Of a stretch of 64,000 bases of DNA, positions 44,656 to 56,279 are shown in pieces; positions within the stretch are counted from its first letter, which is position 1, and the number at the start of each line of letters is the position of its first letter. The position numbers and the translations under genes are program-made. Origin of the DNA: Phytophthora hibernalis (taxonomy: Eukaryota > Oomycota > Peronosporomycetes > Peronosporales > Peronosporaceae); the NCBI GenBank assembly GCA_012656075.1, contig JAAKBF010000007.1, positions 682,001 through 746,000 of the forward strand. The letters are read 5' to 3'. The notes below the pieces were generated by a model. It saw nothing but the letters and a program-made list of their open reading frames with translations. It was not told the origin of the DNA and ran no database searches.

Positions 44656-45968
44656 CTAAAGCGCCTTCAGCTGGCCCATGAGGTCGTCCAGGCTAACGTC
44701 CACGTCTGCTACTGAAGTGGACTGGTCGTCAGCAGCAGCAACCGGGGCCACAGAAGGCTGATCATACGCGAAGGAGATACCCGAGGCCAGCTCCGCGGTC
44801 TTAGCAGCGGCAGGGGTCTCTGCAATTTCCGAAGCAGCAGCCACGTCGTCTCCACCTAACTCGATGCCCCACTCGTTGTCATCATGTTCCACAACAACGT
44901 TCTCCTGTCCATCATGGCCAAGCGCCTTCCAGACCATAGGAGCCCAGTTGGTATGCCCAGGCACAGCTTGTTGCTTGCGACATTGCGAGTTCATGCACTC
45001 GGGGTTCGGACGCATGACATCCGACGGGAAGAAGTCCTTCATGGCACTGTAGCCCAGGTAGTACGACACCTGACCAAATCCGAGAAGGTACTTGAGCACA
45101 TTCTGCACCAGCATGGCAGCGACCAGTCCCATGGTCGTGGGCAGCGAGGCAGCGCACACGCCCTCGCGCTTCAGCGTCGACTCGTCAATGCCACTCGCGA
45201 CAATCAGCGGCGGCAGACACTCAAAGCACGCCGTGCGTCCTGGCAACAAGAACTGAATGTGGCCCGACACTGCGTCCTCCGACACACCCGACTCCATCCA
45301 CTCCTGGTTGAGCTCGTTGCACGCCTGATTGAGCGCCGTGCGCGCCGCGTAGTTGTCCACGCAGCTCAGCACCAGGTCCACCTTGCTCTTGCCGTCAATT
45401 CCTCCATGCTGCAGGCGGTCCAGCAGTTGCTCGAAGTTGGCCGTCGTCGTGATATCCATCGTGTATTCTTCAAAGATCACGTCCGGATTGATACCTGCAC
45501 AAAAGCACCACAACCTCTTCAATATTCACTCCCTGAGCTCCAAATTTCTGCATAATCTTAACCTACTGTGCAGTGTCTGCTTAGCAGCCGCCGTCTTGGT
45601 CATGCCAGCCTGCTCCGGCCGGAAGAAGAGGCGATTCATGTTGGCGATCTCCACCGTGTCGTAGTCGTACATGATGAGCTTGCCGATGCCGCAGCGAGTG
45701 AGCATCTCAGCAGCCACAGACCCAATGCCTCCCAGTCCCACCACCAGCACCGAAAAGTCCTGGATCTGCTCGTAGTTGTTGACGATTCCCATCCGCTTGA
45801 GAGCCATGAGGCGACTGTACGGGTTGCTGTCCACCACCTCAGCGCTCATCTGCGTGACACGCGCGCCTCCCGCCTCTCTCTCCAGTCGCTTCTGCACCTC
45901 CGCCTTCTGCTGCATGAGCTCGGCGATCTGCTTGTCCAGCGCGCGCAGCTCTCCGTCGTCGACGCCAT
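44656..45968 (-). CDS. UBA5: UBA5, UFM1-activating E1 enzyme
   Basis: Adenylates UFM1 and transfers it to its catalytic Cys, then to UFC1, for ufmylation at the ER. The protein starts with a coiled coil (LDKQIAELMQQKAEVQKRL). The ATP site is VLVVGLGGIGSVAAEML and YDYDTVEIANMNRLFF. The catalytic Cys is in LKREGVCAASLPTTMG. Zinc ligands are CFECLPP and the pair in CMNSQCRKQQ. The tail has DNEWGIELG, the UFM1/GABARAP-interacting motif, and an acidic terminus ending DDLMGQLKAL, the UFC1-binding region. One 72-bp intron (45566-45495) joins TLHS to INPDVIFEEY. The start at 45968 (MASTT) requires one lost G near 45954; otherwise only a GTG is available. About 413 residues. Confidence 0.95.
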
Positions 45969-46240
45969 CGTCCTGAGCTTTTGGAAATGTGCCACGTAAC
46001 ACAATTGATTGAATAGTGACATAGAGAATTACATAAGTGCTAGAGAGTTAGAGTAATTAGTAGAGAGATAAAATTATTAATAACTCGTAGAGTTAGACTA
46101 ATTCCATGAAAGGCTTTGGACAAGGTGTTGATAACGTTAATACGGTAAGAGGACCCGATTCCTCCTCTTGTCTTTATTCTGCATGGCTACAATCCCAGTG
46201 TACCGGAGTTTTGGTTGACGACTTGCTGGAGGTCGTTGTG

Positions 46241-47355
46241 TTAGAATCGCCGGTTGAAGCGGTGGCTGTTCTTCATGTAGTTGAGCACGATGGGGCGTAG
46301 GATGGTCGAGTACGTGTGGCGCAGGCGGTGGAGGATCGGCAGCACCTTGCGCTGGATGTGCGACTCCACCACGTCCAGGTACTCGACGGTACGCTTGCGG
46401 GCCGGGATCATGCCGCAGGCCTCACCGGGCTGTTGCTCCAGCAAATAAATTATCTTCTTGAGGTTGGCCAGGAAGTCGCCCAGGTTGTTGGACTCGTGGC
46501 GGCGCAGACTGGCCGAGTGCTGGATCACCGTGTTGACGCGGCAGAGCTCGCGGAACACCAACGCGACCTCGTCGCGATACTGGTCCTTCATCACGCGCAG
46601 CTTGGCAAAGTACATCTCGTCACGTCGAGCGGACGACGCAGTATTTGATGTCGAGGACGACGCCGCCGAGCGGATTTTCCGCTTCCCTGACCGCTTGCTG
46701 CCACTAGAGTTTCGACTGCTCAACCGGCTGCTGTGTCGGTGCGACGTTGCTGAACGCCCATCAACTCGATCCTCGTGTTGCTGAGCTTGGCGTCGACTGT
46801 AAGGACACGGCATTAACGACGGAGTCGCGCAGGCAGGAGCAGGTTGCCGCTGCAAGGACGGATTGGCAGACCGAATCAGATTGAGACGGTGGCCTTCCAC
46901 CAGTCGCACAGAGACGTCCACGCCCCCGTTCTCGCCGTGCGACGGTTGGCGACGCAGCGACTCGATGCGATGCTCGAGCTTCTGCTTATACTGCACCTGG
47001 TTTGCGCTCTTCTTCCATACGAACGACTCGTAGCGGGCCGCACACACCCGCAAGTGACGCGTGTCCGGGTCCCCTGTTATCCGCTGCAACTGCTCCATCC
47101 TGCACATTCCCCATCAGTACACACCCTCCCATAGTCCACCCTGTCAACACCCACGTACATCTCAGCCACGAGTCGGTCCCGTAGCTCGCTGTGCACCGCC
47201 CGCCGCCAGTGACGCGCACGTCGCTGTTCGTTCTGCATCTGCGTCACCTGCGCCGCCGTCATGGGCTCATCCTGTTCCTGTTCCTGATGGTTCTGATGTT
47301 TCTGCTCCTGCTCTACGCTGCTGTCGGTTGTGTGGGTCGCTAGCGCCACCTCCAT
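46241..47355 (-). CDS. MED15: Mediator subunit 15-like protein (KIX domain)
   Basis: Transcription coactivator of the Mediator tail. The KIX domain spans about residues 37-105: HWRRAVHSELRDRLVAEMM, then EQLQRITGDPDTRHLRV and FVWKKSANQVQYKQKLEHRI, closely following the plant MED15 KIX pattern. It is encoded across a 59-bp intron (47158-47100, GTACGT...GCAG) and only aligns when spliced. A basic, Ser-rich linker follows. The C-terminal helical part (MKDQYRDEVALVFRELCRVN, and LGDFLANLKKIIYLLEQQ) resembles the Mediator-association domain. About 351 residues from the ATG at 47355, shorter than plant MED15, which has long Gln-rich regions. The frame is open further upstream to 47766, so a longer N-terminus is possible. 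No base losses. Confidence 0.78.
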
Positions 47356-48413
47356 GGGCGTCGCGGGCGATTCTGCGCCTGTTCCGTGGGCCACACAAGA
47401 GGCCACGACGGCCTCAGCGGCTGCGGCGGGCGGTGGGCAGTTTCCGGACGCTTCCCCTGCGTGTCCACGGCCTCTGGGCGCATGCGGTCGCTCTTGTGGC
47501 TCGCCGTCTTGCTGTCGGTGCGGTGGGGACCTTCTCGCTCTCTTCACGTCGAGTCGATGACCTGTGCGAGTTGTGTTTGGTGTTTCGACACACCAATCAA
47601 TTTTTAAATTTTTTGAGAAAATTGCCGACGAACTGTTTGGGGTCGCAGGTCTGATCGGAAGTGAGGGTCCTCCTGCACTGCAGGCTGCAGCACCGTCGGC
47701 AACGATTCCAACTTGGTCCAGCACTCTGCACCAGGCGAGGCAGTGAAGAGTCTTTATGGAACACAAAAACTCGCAGGGTCAGACTTTTAACTTTACCCAC
47801 CAAGAGCCATACAAAAGGCAAGTGAGTCGACTGTCAACATTTGCTGCGCAAACACAAGCTGATTACGAATAAGTCAGATTCCTACATGTAACTTTACGAG
47901 GAACGTCGTTATCTTGCATTCTGGTTGCCGAGGGCCTCGGTCACCGACTCGGTGCTAATAACAGTAGAGCTGACTCTTTACAAGCTTTTAATCGTCAACG
48001 TCCCTCGTGACCTCGTCTTGAACCTGCCACGTTTCCCCCTTCTGAATGTTCAGAATGTGCGTTTTCAATTTTGTTGTGGCAAGCTAACACCGCGTAGCTG
48101 CTGCTTGCGTGCATTTGGAACTCAAGTCGGAGCGACATTTGCGCAGATATGCTGGACCCAATACTGCAAGCTTAGAGGACTTCTACATGTACATGTATGA
48201 AGTGCTACGAAAGCGAGTCGGTTGTGGAGATCAAAGTTTGATCATCAAACCCAGCTCTTGCTTGCATGCATGCAAGCTTGTCTTAATTTCTCTCTTGAAC
48301 GTTCGGGACTCGAAGCACAGCAACCAACCTGGGCGCAATCTTCAACACACATCTCATCTGACTCATCTGATTCCACTATTCGCCATCTGATTCCGCCAAA
48401 ACCGTCATTCAAC
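47356..48413. other. Intergenic between divergent MED15-like and GOLD genes
   Basis: About 1.06 kb. The stretch 47356-47766 is open in the MED15 frame but of biased composition. The rest has only short frames without recognisable domains. It contains the perfect palindrome at 48260-48277. Confidence 0.5.
48260..48277. repeat. Perfect 18-bp palindrome with CATGCATG core
   Basis: GCTTGCATGCATGCA followed by AGC reads identically on both strands. It lies 137 bp upstream of the GOLD-gene ATG. The core resembles RY/Sph-type protein-binding sites of plants, but no oomycete factor is known to me. Confidence 0.6.
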
Positions 48414-51156
48414 ATGTCCGACGTGCCCGATGAGGCTCCGCTCGACGTCTCTCCTGTGCCCCACGACGCCACCACAGCCCCTCCTCCATCTCCACCACTT
48501 GCTCCAAACAGCTCTTCCAATGCAGACGATAATCTTGATGACGATCGGTTCCTACACGTGGTGGTAACGAGCGTCGACGCCGCACCTCCTAGCGTCACCC
48601 AAAGCATCGCCTCCTCCTCTCCGCCTCAGGACTCTACGCTTACACTGTCGAATTCGTCGTGACAAAAGGCGTCACCTCCTACTGCATTGAGCGGCCTCTC
48701 AACGCGCTGTTCGACGTGCTGGGCGCCATCCAAGCGGCTGCTCCGAAGCTCCAGATCCTCAGTGACGATCACGATGCCAACGAACCTCCGGAATTCCCGC
48801 CCAAAGGCAGCCGCAACGACGCGGTGATCGCCCAGTGGTGTGCGCAGATGACGCTGTTCATGGCAGCTCATCGCTGCGGGATGCTAGAGCTGCATCCGGA
48901 TTGGCTCAGCTTTGTGGCCGAGCGCAACGAAGATAAAGGGGCCCGGATGCACATGACGGCAGTTGATTTTATCCTGCAACCGTTTCCGCTCGACAAGTTT
49001 TACGTGCCGCGAGGTTCGCGACATGAGGTTGTGGTGCAGGTGAAAGCAGAGAAGAAGGAGGACGCTCCGCAGTTTATTGTGTGGAAGTTCGAGCTCGAGG
49101 ATTTCGACGTGGACTTTAGTGTGTCGTTTGCTCCGGAACCGTACGAGCAGCCGGTTGAGATTGTACATGCTCGTACGAGATATGTGGACACGACTACAGG
49201 GCGAGCGGTGGAAGGGTCGTATCGGTGCTTGCGGCCGGGGAAAGCGACGCTCGTATGGGATAATTCGTACTCGATGCTACGAGGGTTAGTTAGTGAAGGC
49301 AGCGCAGAAGCTACAATGTCACTAGGTGCTGACGTGTTCGCTGTTGCGCTGCATACAGGAAAAACGTTTTATATCAGGTGCAAGTCGTGAGCAGCAGCAT
49401 CATGGAATCCGCGACGGCCGCAGCAGACGCTCTGGATGAAGCTGTTCAGGCAGAGAGGGCCCGCGATGAAGAGCGAGATGCCGCTTTATCCACAGCAATC
49501 ATTGTTAGCCCTGCGTCACCACCTGATGCAAACCAAGCGTATGGGTATTCTGCGTACATCCCTGAGGCCATCGCTCAGCAAAGCTGGCTGCTCAGTGCTC
49601 CTATCAACGTAGCGGGGCATTTGGCGTCGAGGCTTTTTGGCTCCCAGGAGGAAACAGCTGTAGTTCCTTCGTCGTCAAGGAATCAACACAGTGGTGGATC
49701 GGATGGGGAGGCTCGAAGTTTGCTGGAAGAGCTCAATGACCTCAATATGCAGCTCATGGAGCGGATGGTACGTTTTCCAGCTCCATGATATTTGTCTTCA
49801 ATCATGACCTTGTGCTTATCCATACTTAATCTACCAGGAAACCTTGGAAGATAGTGTTGCCAAGTTGACTGCAGAGCGTGATCAAGAGCGATCAAAGACG
49901 CACATGGCAGTTGTGGAAAAGGAGAACTTTGCAAATGAAGTGAAAGCGAAAGAGCAGGAGTTGGCCTCAATCGCAGGTGAGCTTCAGCGGATACAGAGAG
50001 AGCGTGGAGCATGGCGTGAAATTCAAGCGGAACGCGATGAGTTGCTGGAAGAGAAGCACCGCTGGGCAATGGTACGCATGCCAATAAATAGGCCTTTGTC
50101 ATCGATGTGTTTCACTAATCCTGCACATTGCTATTCAGACGGACGACTTTGGTGGCAGTGACGAAGAATCTTCCACCCTAGCAAGCGAAATGGACTCAGC
50201 CACTCGCAATCGTCTGGAGAAAGAACTCGGTCAGGCCGAAGCTGGAGTGCTACGATGCCGTGCGGAGCTAGGCTACCCTTTGAACAATCACTTAACGGGA
50301 ACTTCTGCTCGGCTGGAAAAAGTTGCTCGGGAAATGACGACGACGAAGCAGCAATACGAAGAGCAGATGCAGACCTGGGAGCAAGAACGTCTTCAGCTAA
50401 CGCAACAGCTAGTGAAAGCTCGTGGCCAGAGGCGCGTGTTAGTGACCGAGATTCGTAACATGCGAACTCAGACCGAGGGCCAAATTGCAGTCGCTATGGC
50501 CGAAGCGAACGAGGCACGAATGGTAAACAAGCGGTTGAAGAAGCAGAATGAGCTGCTGCTGACGCAGATCAGAACGCTGATCCATGAAGCTGAAGACAAC
50601 GAAAGGAAGCTTCAGCAAGCGCGAGACGCGCTGAAACAGCAACAAGAACAAGCGCAGCTTCAAGTCCAATCGCAAGACAGGGTGGACAACGACAGTGAAG
50701 TGGAATCTGCTAGCGACGCCTCAGTGAGGAGGGAGCAGCTTTCACTTGATCTGCAGTTTTCAAGCCGTGATGGTATTCGCAACGATGCAAACCCCAGTGA
50801 AGAGGAGGAAAGGGAAGAAGAGGACGAAGAAGGCTCACCCGTCCCGTACACGCTAAGTGAGGACGACATCGCACTCTTGAACGGCCGCCCACCGCCCTCC
50901 GCGGCGTACGCTTCCCAGCCTGAGCGACACGAGGAGGCACAAACTCTCTCGTTCTCTTTATCTCCACAGACAGTCGATGGTGAAAGTCCATACCGTGCAC
51001 GACTGGTAGCCTTTTTGAGGAACGCGATCCTGACAAGCTAGCTGAGGTGGACGACATGTTAGCCAGCTACAAGGGGTTGAGGAATCGCTCTTCGAAAGCC
51101 TCGAGCTCAAGTACAGCTTCATGGAGCTCAACCACCGCATCGCCCAGGCAATGTAA
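48414..51156 (+). CDS. GOLD-domain protein with long coiled coil
   Basis: About 844 residues; introns at 49285-49358, 49768-49837 and 50072-50138. The N-terminal 85 residues are Ser/Pro/Asp-rich. A GOLD domain follows: FPLDKFYVPRGSRHEVVVQV, then FIVWKFELEDFDVDFSVSF and GKATLVWDNSYSMLRGK with NVLYQVQVV after splicing. This beta-sandwich is found in p24 cargo receptors, SEC14-like proteins and FYCO1. An Ala-rich region is followed by a long coiled coil (ERDQERSKTHMAVVEKENFA, and EMTTTKQQYEEQMQTWEQE) and an acidic C-terminus. Base losses near 48625, 51020 and 51075 break the frame. The lack of a transmembrane segment points to a cytosolic tether or autophagy/Golgi adaptor like FYCO1. No specific function is claimed. 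Confidence 0.78.
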
Positions 51157-51263
51157 ACACGACACTAGCAGCAAAGTTGCAGTGTCAGAGCTCCATTAAA
51201 ATGAAAACTGTCAAAACTGAGCAATATCAGCATACGACAGTCCCAACTCACAAGATCCGAGGT

Positions 51264-51874
51264 TTACTCCTTCTTGGTCTTGGGGGCCTTGCCGCCGCGG
51301 CTCGTGCAGCATCCGCACAGGCAGCCCAGCAGCAGACCCAGCAGCAGGCCGCCCGAGAACGTGACGAGCAGCACGTTCTTCTTGGTGGCCAGCAGCGTCA
51401 CGAAGTCGCGCTGGATGTCCAGCGCCTGCTGCTTGGCGAACTCCACGAGGCTCGGGGCGGCGCTCACGATCTCGCCCTCCACGCTCTTGAAGCCGCCACG
51501 GGCGAAGGCCGAGAGCTCCTCCAGCGTGCGCTTGCCCGCGAACTTGTACGCCTTGCCGTGGCTGAAGTGCAGCACCGTGGGAAGCCGCGGATGCCGAAGC
51601 GCTTGCCCAGCTCCGCGTTGTCCGTCACGTCCACCTTGGCCACGTTCACCTCGCCCTTGAGGTCGTCCGCCACCGTCTCGTAGATGGGCGCCAGCTTCTT
51701 GCAGTGGCCACACCACGGCGCGTAGAACTCGACGAGCCAGTCGCCCGTCGTGGCGCCCGAGCCGGCCTGCGTCTTGTGCTCAAAGTCGGCGGAGCTCAGC
51801 ACCACCACGTTGGAGGCGGACGCCAGCTGCAGCAGTGCGAACAGCGCCACACACAGGAATTGCCACGTCGCCAT
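51264..51874 (-). CDS. ER membrane thioredoxin-like disulfide isomerase (TMX-like)
   Basis: Type I membrane oxidoreductase of the ER lumen. A signal peptide (MATWQFLCVALFALLQLASA) is followed by one thioredoxin domain with the active site EFYAPWCGHCKKLAPIY, and after a frame change FPTVLHFSHGKAYKFAG with the cis-proline. A single transmembrane segment (VLLVTFSGGLLLGLLLG) ends in a Cys-rich stretch and the cytosolic tail KTKKE, which fits a KxKxx retrieval signal. The CGHC site is that of PDI rather than the CPAC of human TMX1. One C is missing near 51583. About 204 residues; no intron. The ATG at 51874 is the first of the frame and opens the signal peptide. Confidence 0.92.
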
Positions 51875-52070
51875 GATCTGTAAAGGCAAAAGCTTCTTCT
51901 CGGTCAGGATGCGGAATGGTTTGTGAAGGCCGCGATCTTGTTTCTTGCTTTATTCACTTCGACTTTGTGACACGTGGAATTGGTGTGGTGGACGTAGAAA
52001 CGTAGAAAACCTGTTGATAGGCATACATGATGAAGAGACACAGGTTCAACGGTCTGCCAGCAACTTGACC

Positions 52071-52941
52071 ATGAGCGCTGTTACGGTGAGACGCAAGAAG
52101 AAGCGGCGGCCGAAGCTCGCGCCGCGGTATTTGCAGACGCAGGAGGACGAGAAGAAGCTGCGGAATGAACAGCAGGAAGAGCTCGTGCACGACGTGTTCA
52201 CGACCGCCACGTGTCGCTGCTTCGTGCTCAAGTCCTTCAGCGAGGCCAATTTCCACAAGAGCCTCAAGTTTGGCGTCTGGAGCACTACGTCACTACACAA
52301 CGCACTGTTGGACCAAGTGTTCAAAAGTGACTTGACGGCGGTGAGACCGGTCTTATTCTTTTTCAGGTGGGTTCTTGGTTTAAGGTGAACAGGTTATGAG
52401 CCCACATTGACTTTGACTTGTTATCTTGTTTGCTGCTATTAGTGTGTGTGGCACCAAGCATTTTAATGGTGTGGCCCGCATGACGTCAGGCGTTCGAACG
52501 GACACGCAGTTCCAGTTGTGGGAGAAACTCAAGTATGAAGGTTTCTTCCACGTAGAGTGGCTGCTGGTGAAAGACGTGCCCAACTATGTTTTCACGGTGG
52601 TTAAGATGAGCAACACCCCCACAAAGAAATCCATCACGTCGTGCCGTGACTGTGAAGAAGTACTGTTCGAAGAGGTGAGTCTGGATAAGCCGAGAAGTGT
52701 GTGTTAAGTTGGACTGACGAAAGATTCGTGTTTTGCGCTGGTGTGCCAGGCCAACGAGTTTCTGTCTATTTTCACGGAATATGATAGCCGCTCGAGTGCT
52801 TGGGACGATTTTGCGCACTATGACCAGCTCCAAGAGCAACTCGAGCGTAAACGAGGACTGGTGCTACCGGAGGATGCCGACAAGAGCGATCTGGACTCGT
52901 ACCTCGTGCCTCTTCAGCAAGAGGAGTCTGCATCGATCTAG
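52071..52941 (+). CDS. YTH-domain m6A RNA reader
   Basis: Binds N6-methyladenosine in RNA. Exons 52071-52366, 52443-52674 and 52750-52941 give 239 residues without frame breaks. A short basic N-terminus (RRKKKRRPK) precedes the YTH domain: CRCFVLKSFSEANFHKSL, GVWSTTSLHN (aromatic-cage Trp), RPVLFFFSVCGTKHFNGVAR, WEKLKYEGFFHVEWLLVKDV and SCRDCEEVLFEE. The C-terminal helix after the domain is acidic. The second cage position shows WEK where animals have Trp-Lys-rich segments, so the cage looks functional, although the third aromatic is not obvious to me. The small size, with almost only the YTH domain, places it near the plant CPSF30-L or YTHDC-like minimal type. Confidence 0.9.
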
Positions 52942-53010
52942 GCAGCTTGGGCGTGGCCGGTAAAGTGTTCCGTCGTAGAAATCAACATCTTGTCGAATTG
53001 TCACTATTGA

Positions 53011-55938
53011 TCACTTTGGTGTGGCGTTTGAAAATATGTTTGATAGGCTCCCGTTGGTGTCTTTCGAGTTGGTGATATCGGGGGCGGGCGTGGGTATCCT
53101 GTCCAGGTCTTTCTGCAGCTTGCTTACTTGGCTAACCAGCACATCTTGTCTGCGAGTCGCTTCTTCGAGCAATGAAGCTATCTCAGAAATCATTATAGAC
53201 ATGCCTGGGCTGACTCCAGCCGCCGGGTTGCCCGAGCTGCGACGCACACTACTGCTAATTCGCATGGCGGTCGGCGTGCGTACGTGACCCGAAAATCGTT
53301 CCGAAGGTCGTTGTTCAAGAGGCAATCGTGCTGCAGAAAATTGACGACTAGGTGATGGAGATTGTGATGTTGGCAGTGTAGATATTGTCAAGTTCGTGTC
53401 AACAGAAGTAACCACGGGTTTATGCTCAAGCTTTGGCGACAGCGGGGATAGCGAGAGCGCTGCTGCAGCCGTGGCAATTATGTTATTTCCGCTGAAATGG
53501 GACGATTTTTGCTTCTGCTTGTCATTGACCGGGCCAAGGATTGCGCCGGCAGCTCGACCCTGGGCAATCTGTGCCATCTTACTCTGCATGGCTGGGAAAA
53601 GCGCTAACGCCTCGAGAAATCGAGTGCGTGAAAGCATTCGTAGCTCGCAAAAACATAGCGTGCGCACGGTAGCTGTTCGACGGTTATCAGCACTGAGAAT
53701 TGCCATCTCGCCAAAGTACTGGTTCTCGCCTAGAATACCAATGCGTGTGCTCTTCTTGACTACTTCGACAGCACCCCGAAAGATGAAAAACATTTCGTGG
53801 CCAATCTCACCTTCAATAATGGCGTCCTCAAGTGGCGCAAAATGAATCACGCGCATATTCAATGCGAGTTCCATCAGAAAATTAGGTTCACTACCTGTGA
53901 AGAAGGGGAACTTGCGAAGGAACTGGTCGTTTATGCTCAGAGCAATCTTTGAGCGCAACTTGGATGACAAGTCATTCAGGATCTGCTGCTCGGAGTTTAG
54001 TTTGCTTTCGCGCGATTGTCGTGTGTTGTGGTAGAACTCGCGGATCTCGATACGAAGTTTTACAGGTAGCTCACGAGCATTCATATACTCGTTCACCTCG
54101 TCTAGTTTCTGACGAAAAACCGTCTCCTGAATCGTAAGGCTGGAAACAAGCTCTACGATCTGATCAAAACGAGAAACAAACAAAAGCAGTCTTGGTCAGC
54201 CTAGGGAGAGGTCGTATGGCGATTAATGCTGGTGCTTACATTGGTAATTCCGTAAGCAAAGATGCCGCCACCTACAATCATAGCAAACACACAGAACAAT
54301 CGCTCATTGGCACTTATAGGAGAGACGTCTCCAAAGCCGATCGTAGATCTGCACACAGTATGATCATTAGTATCAGCAGCAGCAACCAAGACGAATAACA
54401 ATCTTACAGCGTCTGGACGGAGACATAAAGTGCGGCGACATAGCGATCCCACTTGGTAGCCGTAGGAACATCCAGTTTTTGAGTTCTGATCCAGCTGCGC
54501 TCAATGTTCGATTGAGCAATGGCGTGAAACGTGCAGCTGAACCAGTGATTGATGAAAATGACCATGAGGCAGTACTTCATGAGGGAGCTGAGGGTAGATC
54601 GAATGAAAATAGCGTTTTGAATGCGCCGCAGGATGCGTGAAATGCGAAGTAGCCGCAGCAGTCTGATAAGTCTCAGCAATTTGACAGATCTCCGCAAAGT
54701 CGCGCTGTAAGCACCGTCTTCACTGAATATATAGCCGTACGGCAGCGCTGCAATCAGGTCAATGGCGAACCACGTGCGTAAATATCTCTCCGCTACCAAT
54801 CGCCGATTGTAACGAATAGATCCATCCTTTTCGACTGCTGTGTTGAACGTCAATCCCTGAAAAACAGCAAAATAGGTCAATCCTTGCGCGTACATCACGT
54901 ACAAATCCATTTGAGTGCGTACCATGTCAATGAGAAAAAATATCTAGGAAAGATTCGAAGGGGTTATCCTGGGCCTCTACATCAAATGATGCCTTGAACT
55001 GTGTGGGTGGAAAGGTAAACGGTAGTCAGAACGGAAATGAATGTCGATATAGCAATATGCCCACTTACCGGTAACACAATTGCGTTGTAAAAGATAAAGC
55101 TGATACTTGTGAGATCCCAAAAGAGGCGAAATCGCCCAAGTGGGTCTATCATTCGTGCTCTTGGGCGCTGTAAATCTTCTTTGCCACGGATTGTTCGTTC
55201 TGTATGAAGCGCTGCGTTTCTTCGAGATGGGGCAGAACGTATCGTGATACCAGCAGCTTTTCTCAATTCGTCGCGTTCCTCGTTTGTATTTTTGTTGTTT
55301 GCCGAAAGTGGTGGTGCATTTTCCTTTGTACCAGTAGGAGATTCATAATCGTCTTCTCCCTCTTCCCTCTCCCCTCTTCCTCGCGTCCTTCATCCATGCC
55401 ATCCTCGGTCACATACTCGTCCATCATTGTGGCTTGTACTTTTGGTAGTTTTCGTACTCCTCCCCAGGTGAAAGTGTCATGCCAATGCCTCGCATTTTGC
55501 TGGGACTTGCAGCTTCTTCCGCTCCAGCAGCAGCCGCATCTGAAGAAACTCCTGCAGCCGTGAGTGTGCTGCTAATTTGTTGTGCAAATTGGGTACGGCG
55601 ACGCAGCCGCGAATAATAAAAGGCATCAAGGTCCAAGTCCTGCACAACACCCGCATTCCAAATATTATTTCGCCTGCCTCTTGACTCGAAATTGTGCTGC
55701 CTTCCTTACCATCTCCGTTGGTGTTGGTTTGCTTACGTCCAAAATTTGCATCACATGAGCTGAGCCTTTTCGCACTAATTGCTGGAGTCAATAGCAACAA
55801 AATAAAAGGTCAGAGCCAAACTCGACAAGTGTTCATGCTATTTACCTTTGCTTGATCGTACGAAGACCGTTTACTCCGACCATGTGAGTCGTTGCGTGAC
55901 GTCTTTTCGTCCGGTTCTACAGCCGGGGAATCGGCCAT
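53011..55938 (-). CDS. Cyclic-nucleotide-binding voltage-gated K+ channel
   Basis: Six-transmembrane channel of the CNG/HCN/EAG class, about 831 residues in seven exons (55938-55846, 55781-55737, 55639-55069, 54998-54923, 54856-54408, 54348-54240, 54159-53011). A long acidic cytosolic N-terminus precedes S1 (FWDLTSISFIFYNAIVLP) and S2 (DIFFLIDM). S4 is strongly basic: RRSVKLLRLIRLLRLLRISR. The pore is QTLSTIGFGDVSPIS, with the K+-selective GFG. S6 is FAMIVGGGIFAYGIT, followed by the C-linker and the cyclic-nucleotide domain, with FGEMAILSADNRRTATVRT as the phosphate-binding cassette. The tail is Ser/Pro-rich. Frame breaks: two single losses near 55420 and 55360, and two T missing near 54940 (inside DIFF). 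It would link cAMP/cGMP to membrane potential, for instance in zoospores; that is inference. Confidence 0.9.
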
Positions 55939-56279
55939 GTTTGCTAAGCGCCGACACTGTTATCGAGCAGGATGCTGCACGTTGTGCTGGTGCTGTCGGC
56001 GCGCGATTCAATTTCCCATCCGTCAACAAGGCAGTCTAACCGCCTCAAAAACTAAAACCCCCGTTGCTAAACACGGAACGCAAAACCCTCTTCACACTAC
56101 CTATCTCGGTAAGCGAATGCACCATGCGCTATCCATGGATACATGGTGTTAACTCCCTTGGCAGCTTTCATACGAAGCTTTTGTTAACTACGTCAGCAAA
56201 CGACAGGACAGACCCCAATCGAAAACGATCAGTAATTTCATTTTTGAGTACCACTTGGTTGCTCGTGTTTGAAGCACCT
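55939..56279. other. Intergenic between CNG channel and RPT5
   Basis: About 340 bp, upstream of the channel gene and downstream of RPT5. No gene or repeat seen. Confidence 0.5.
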
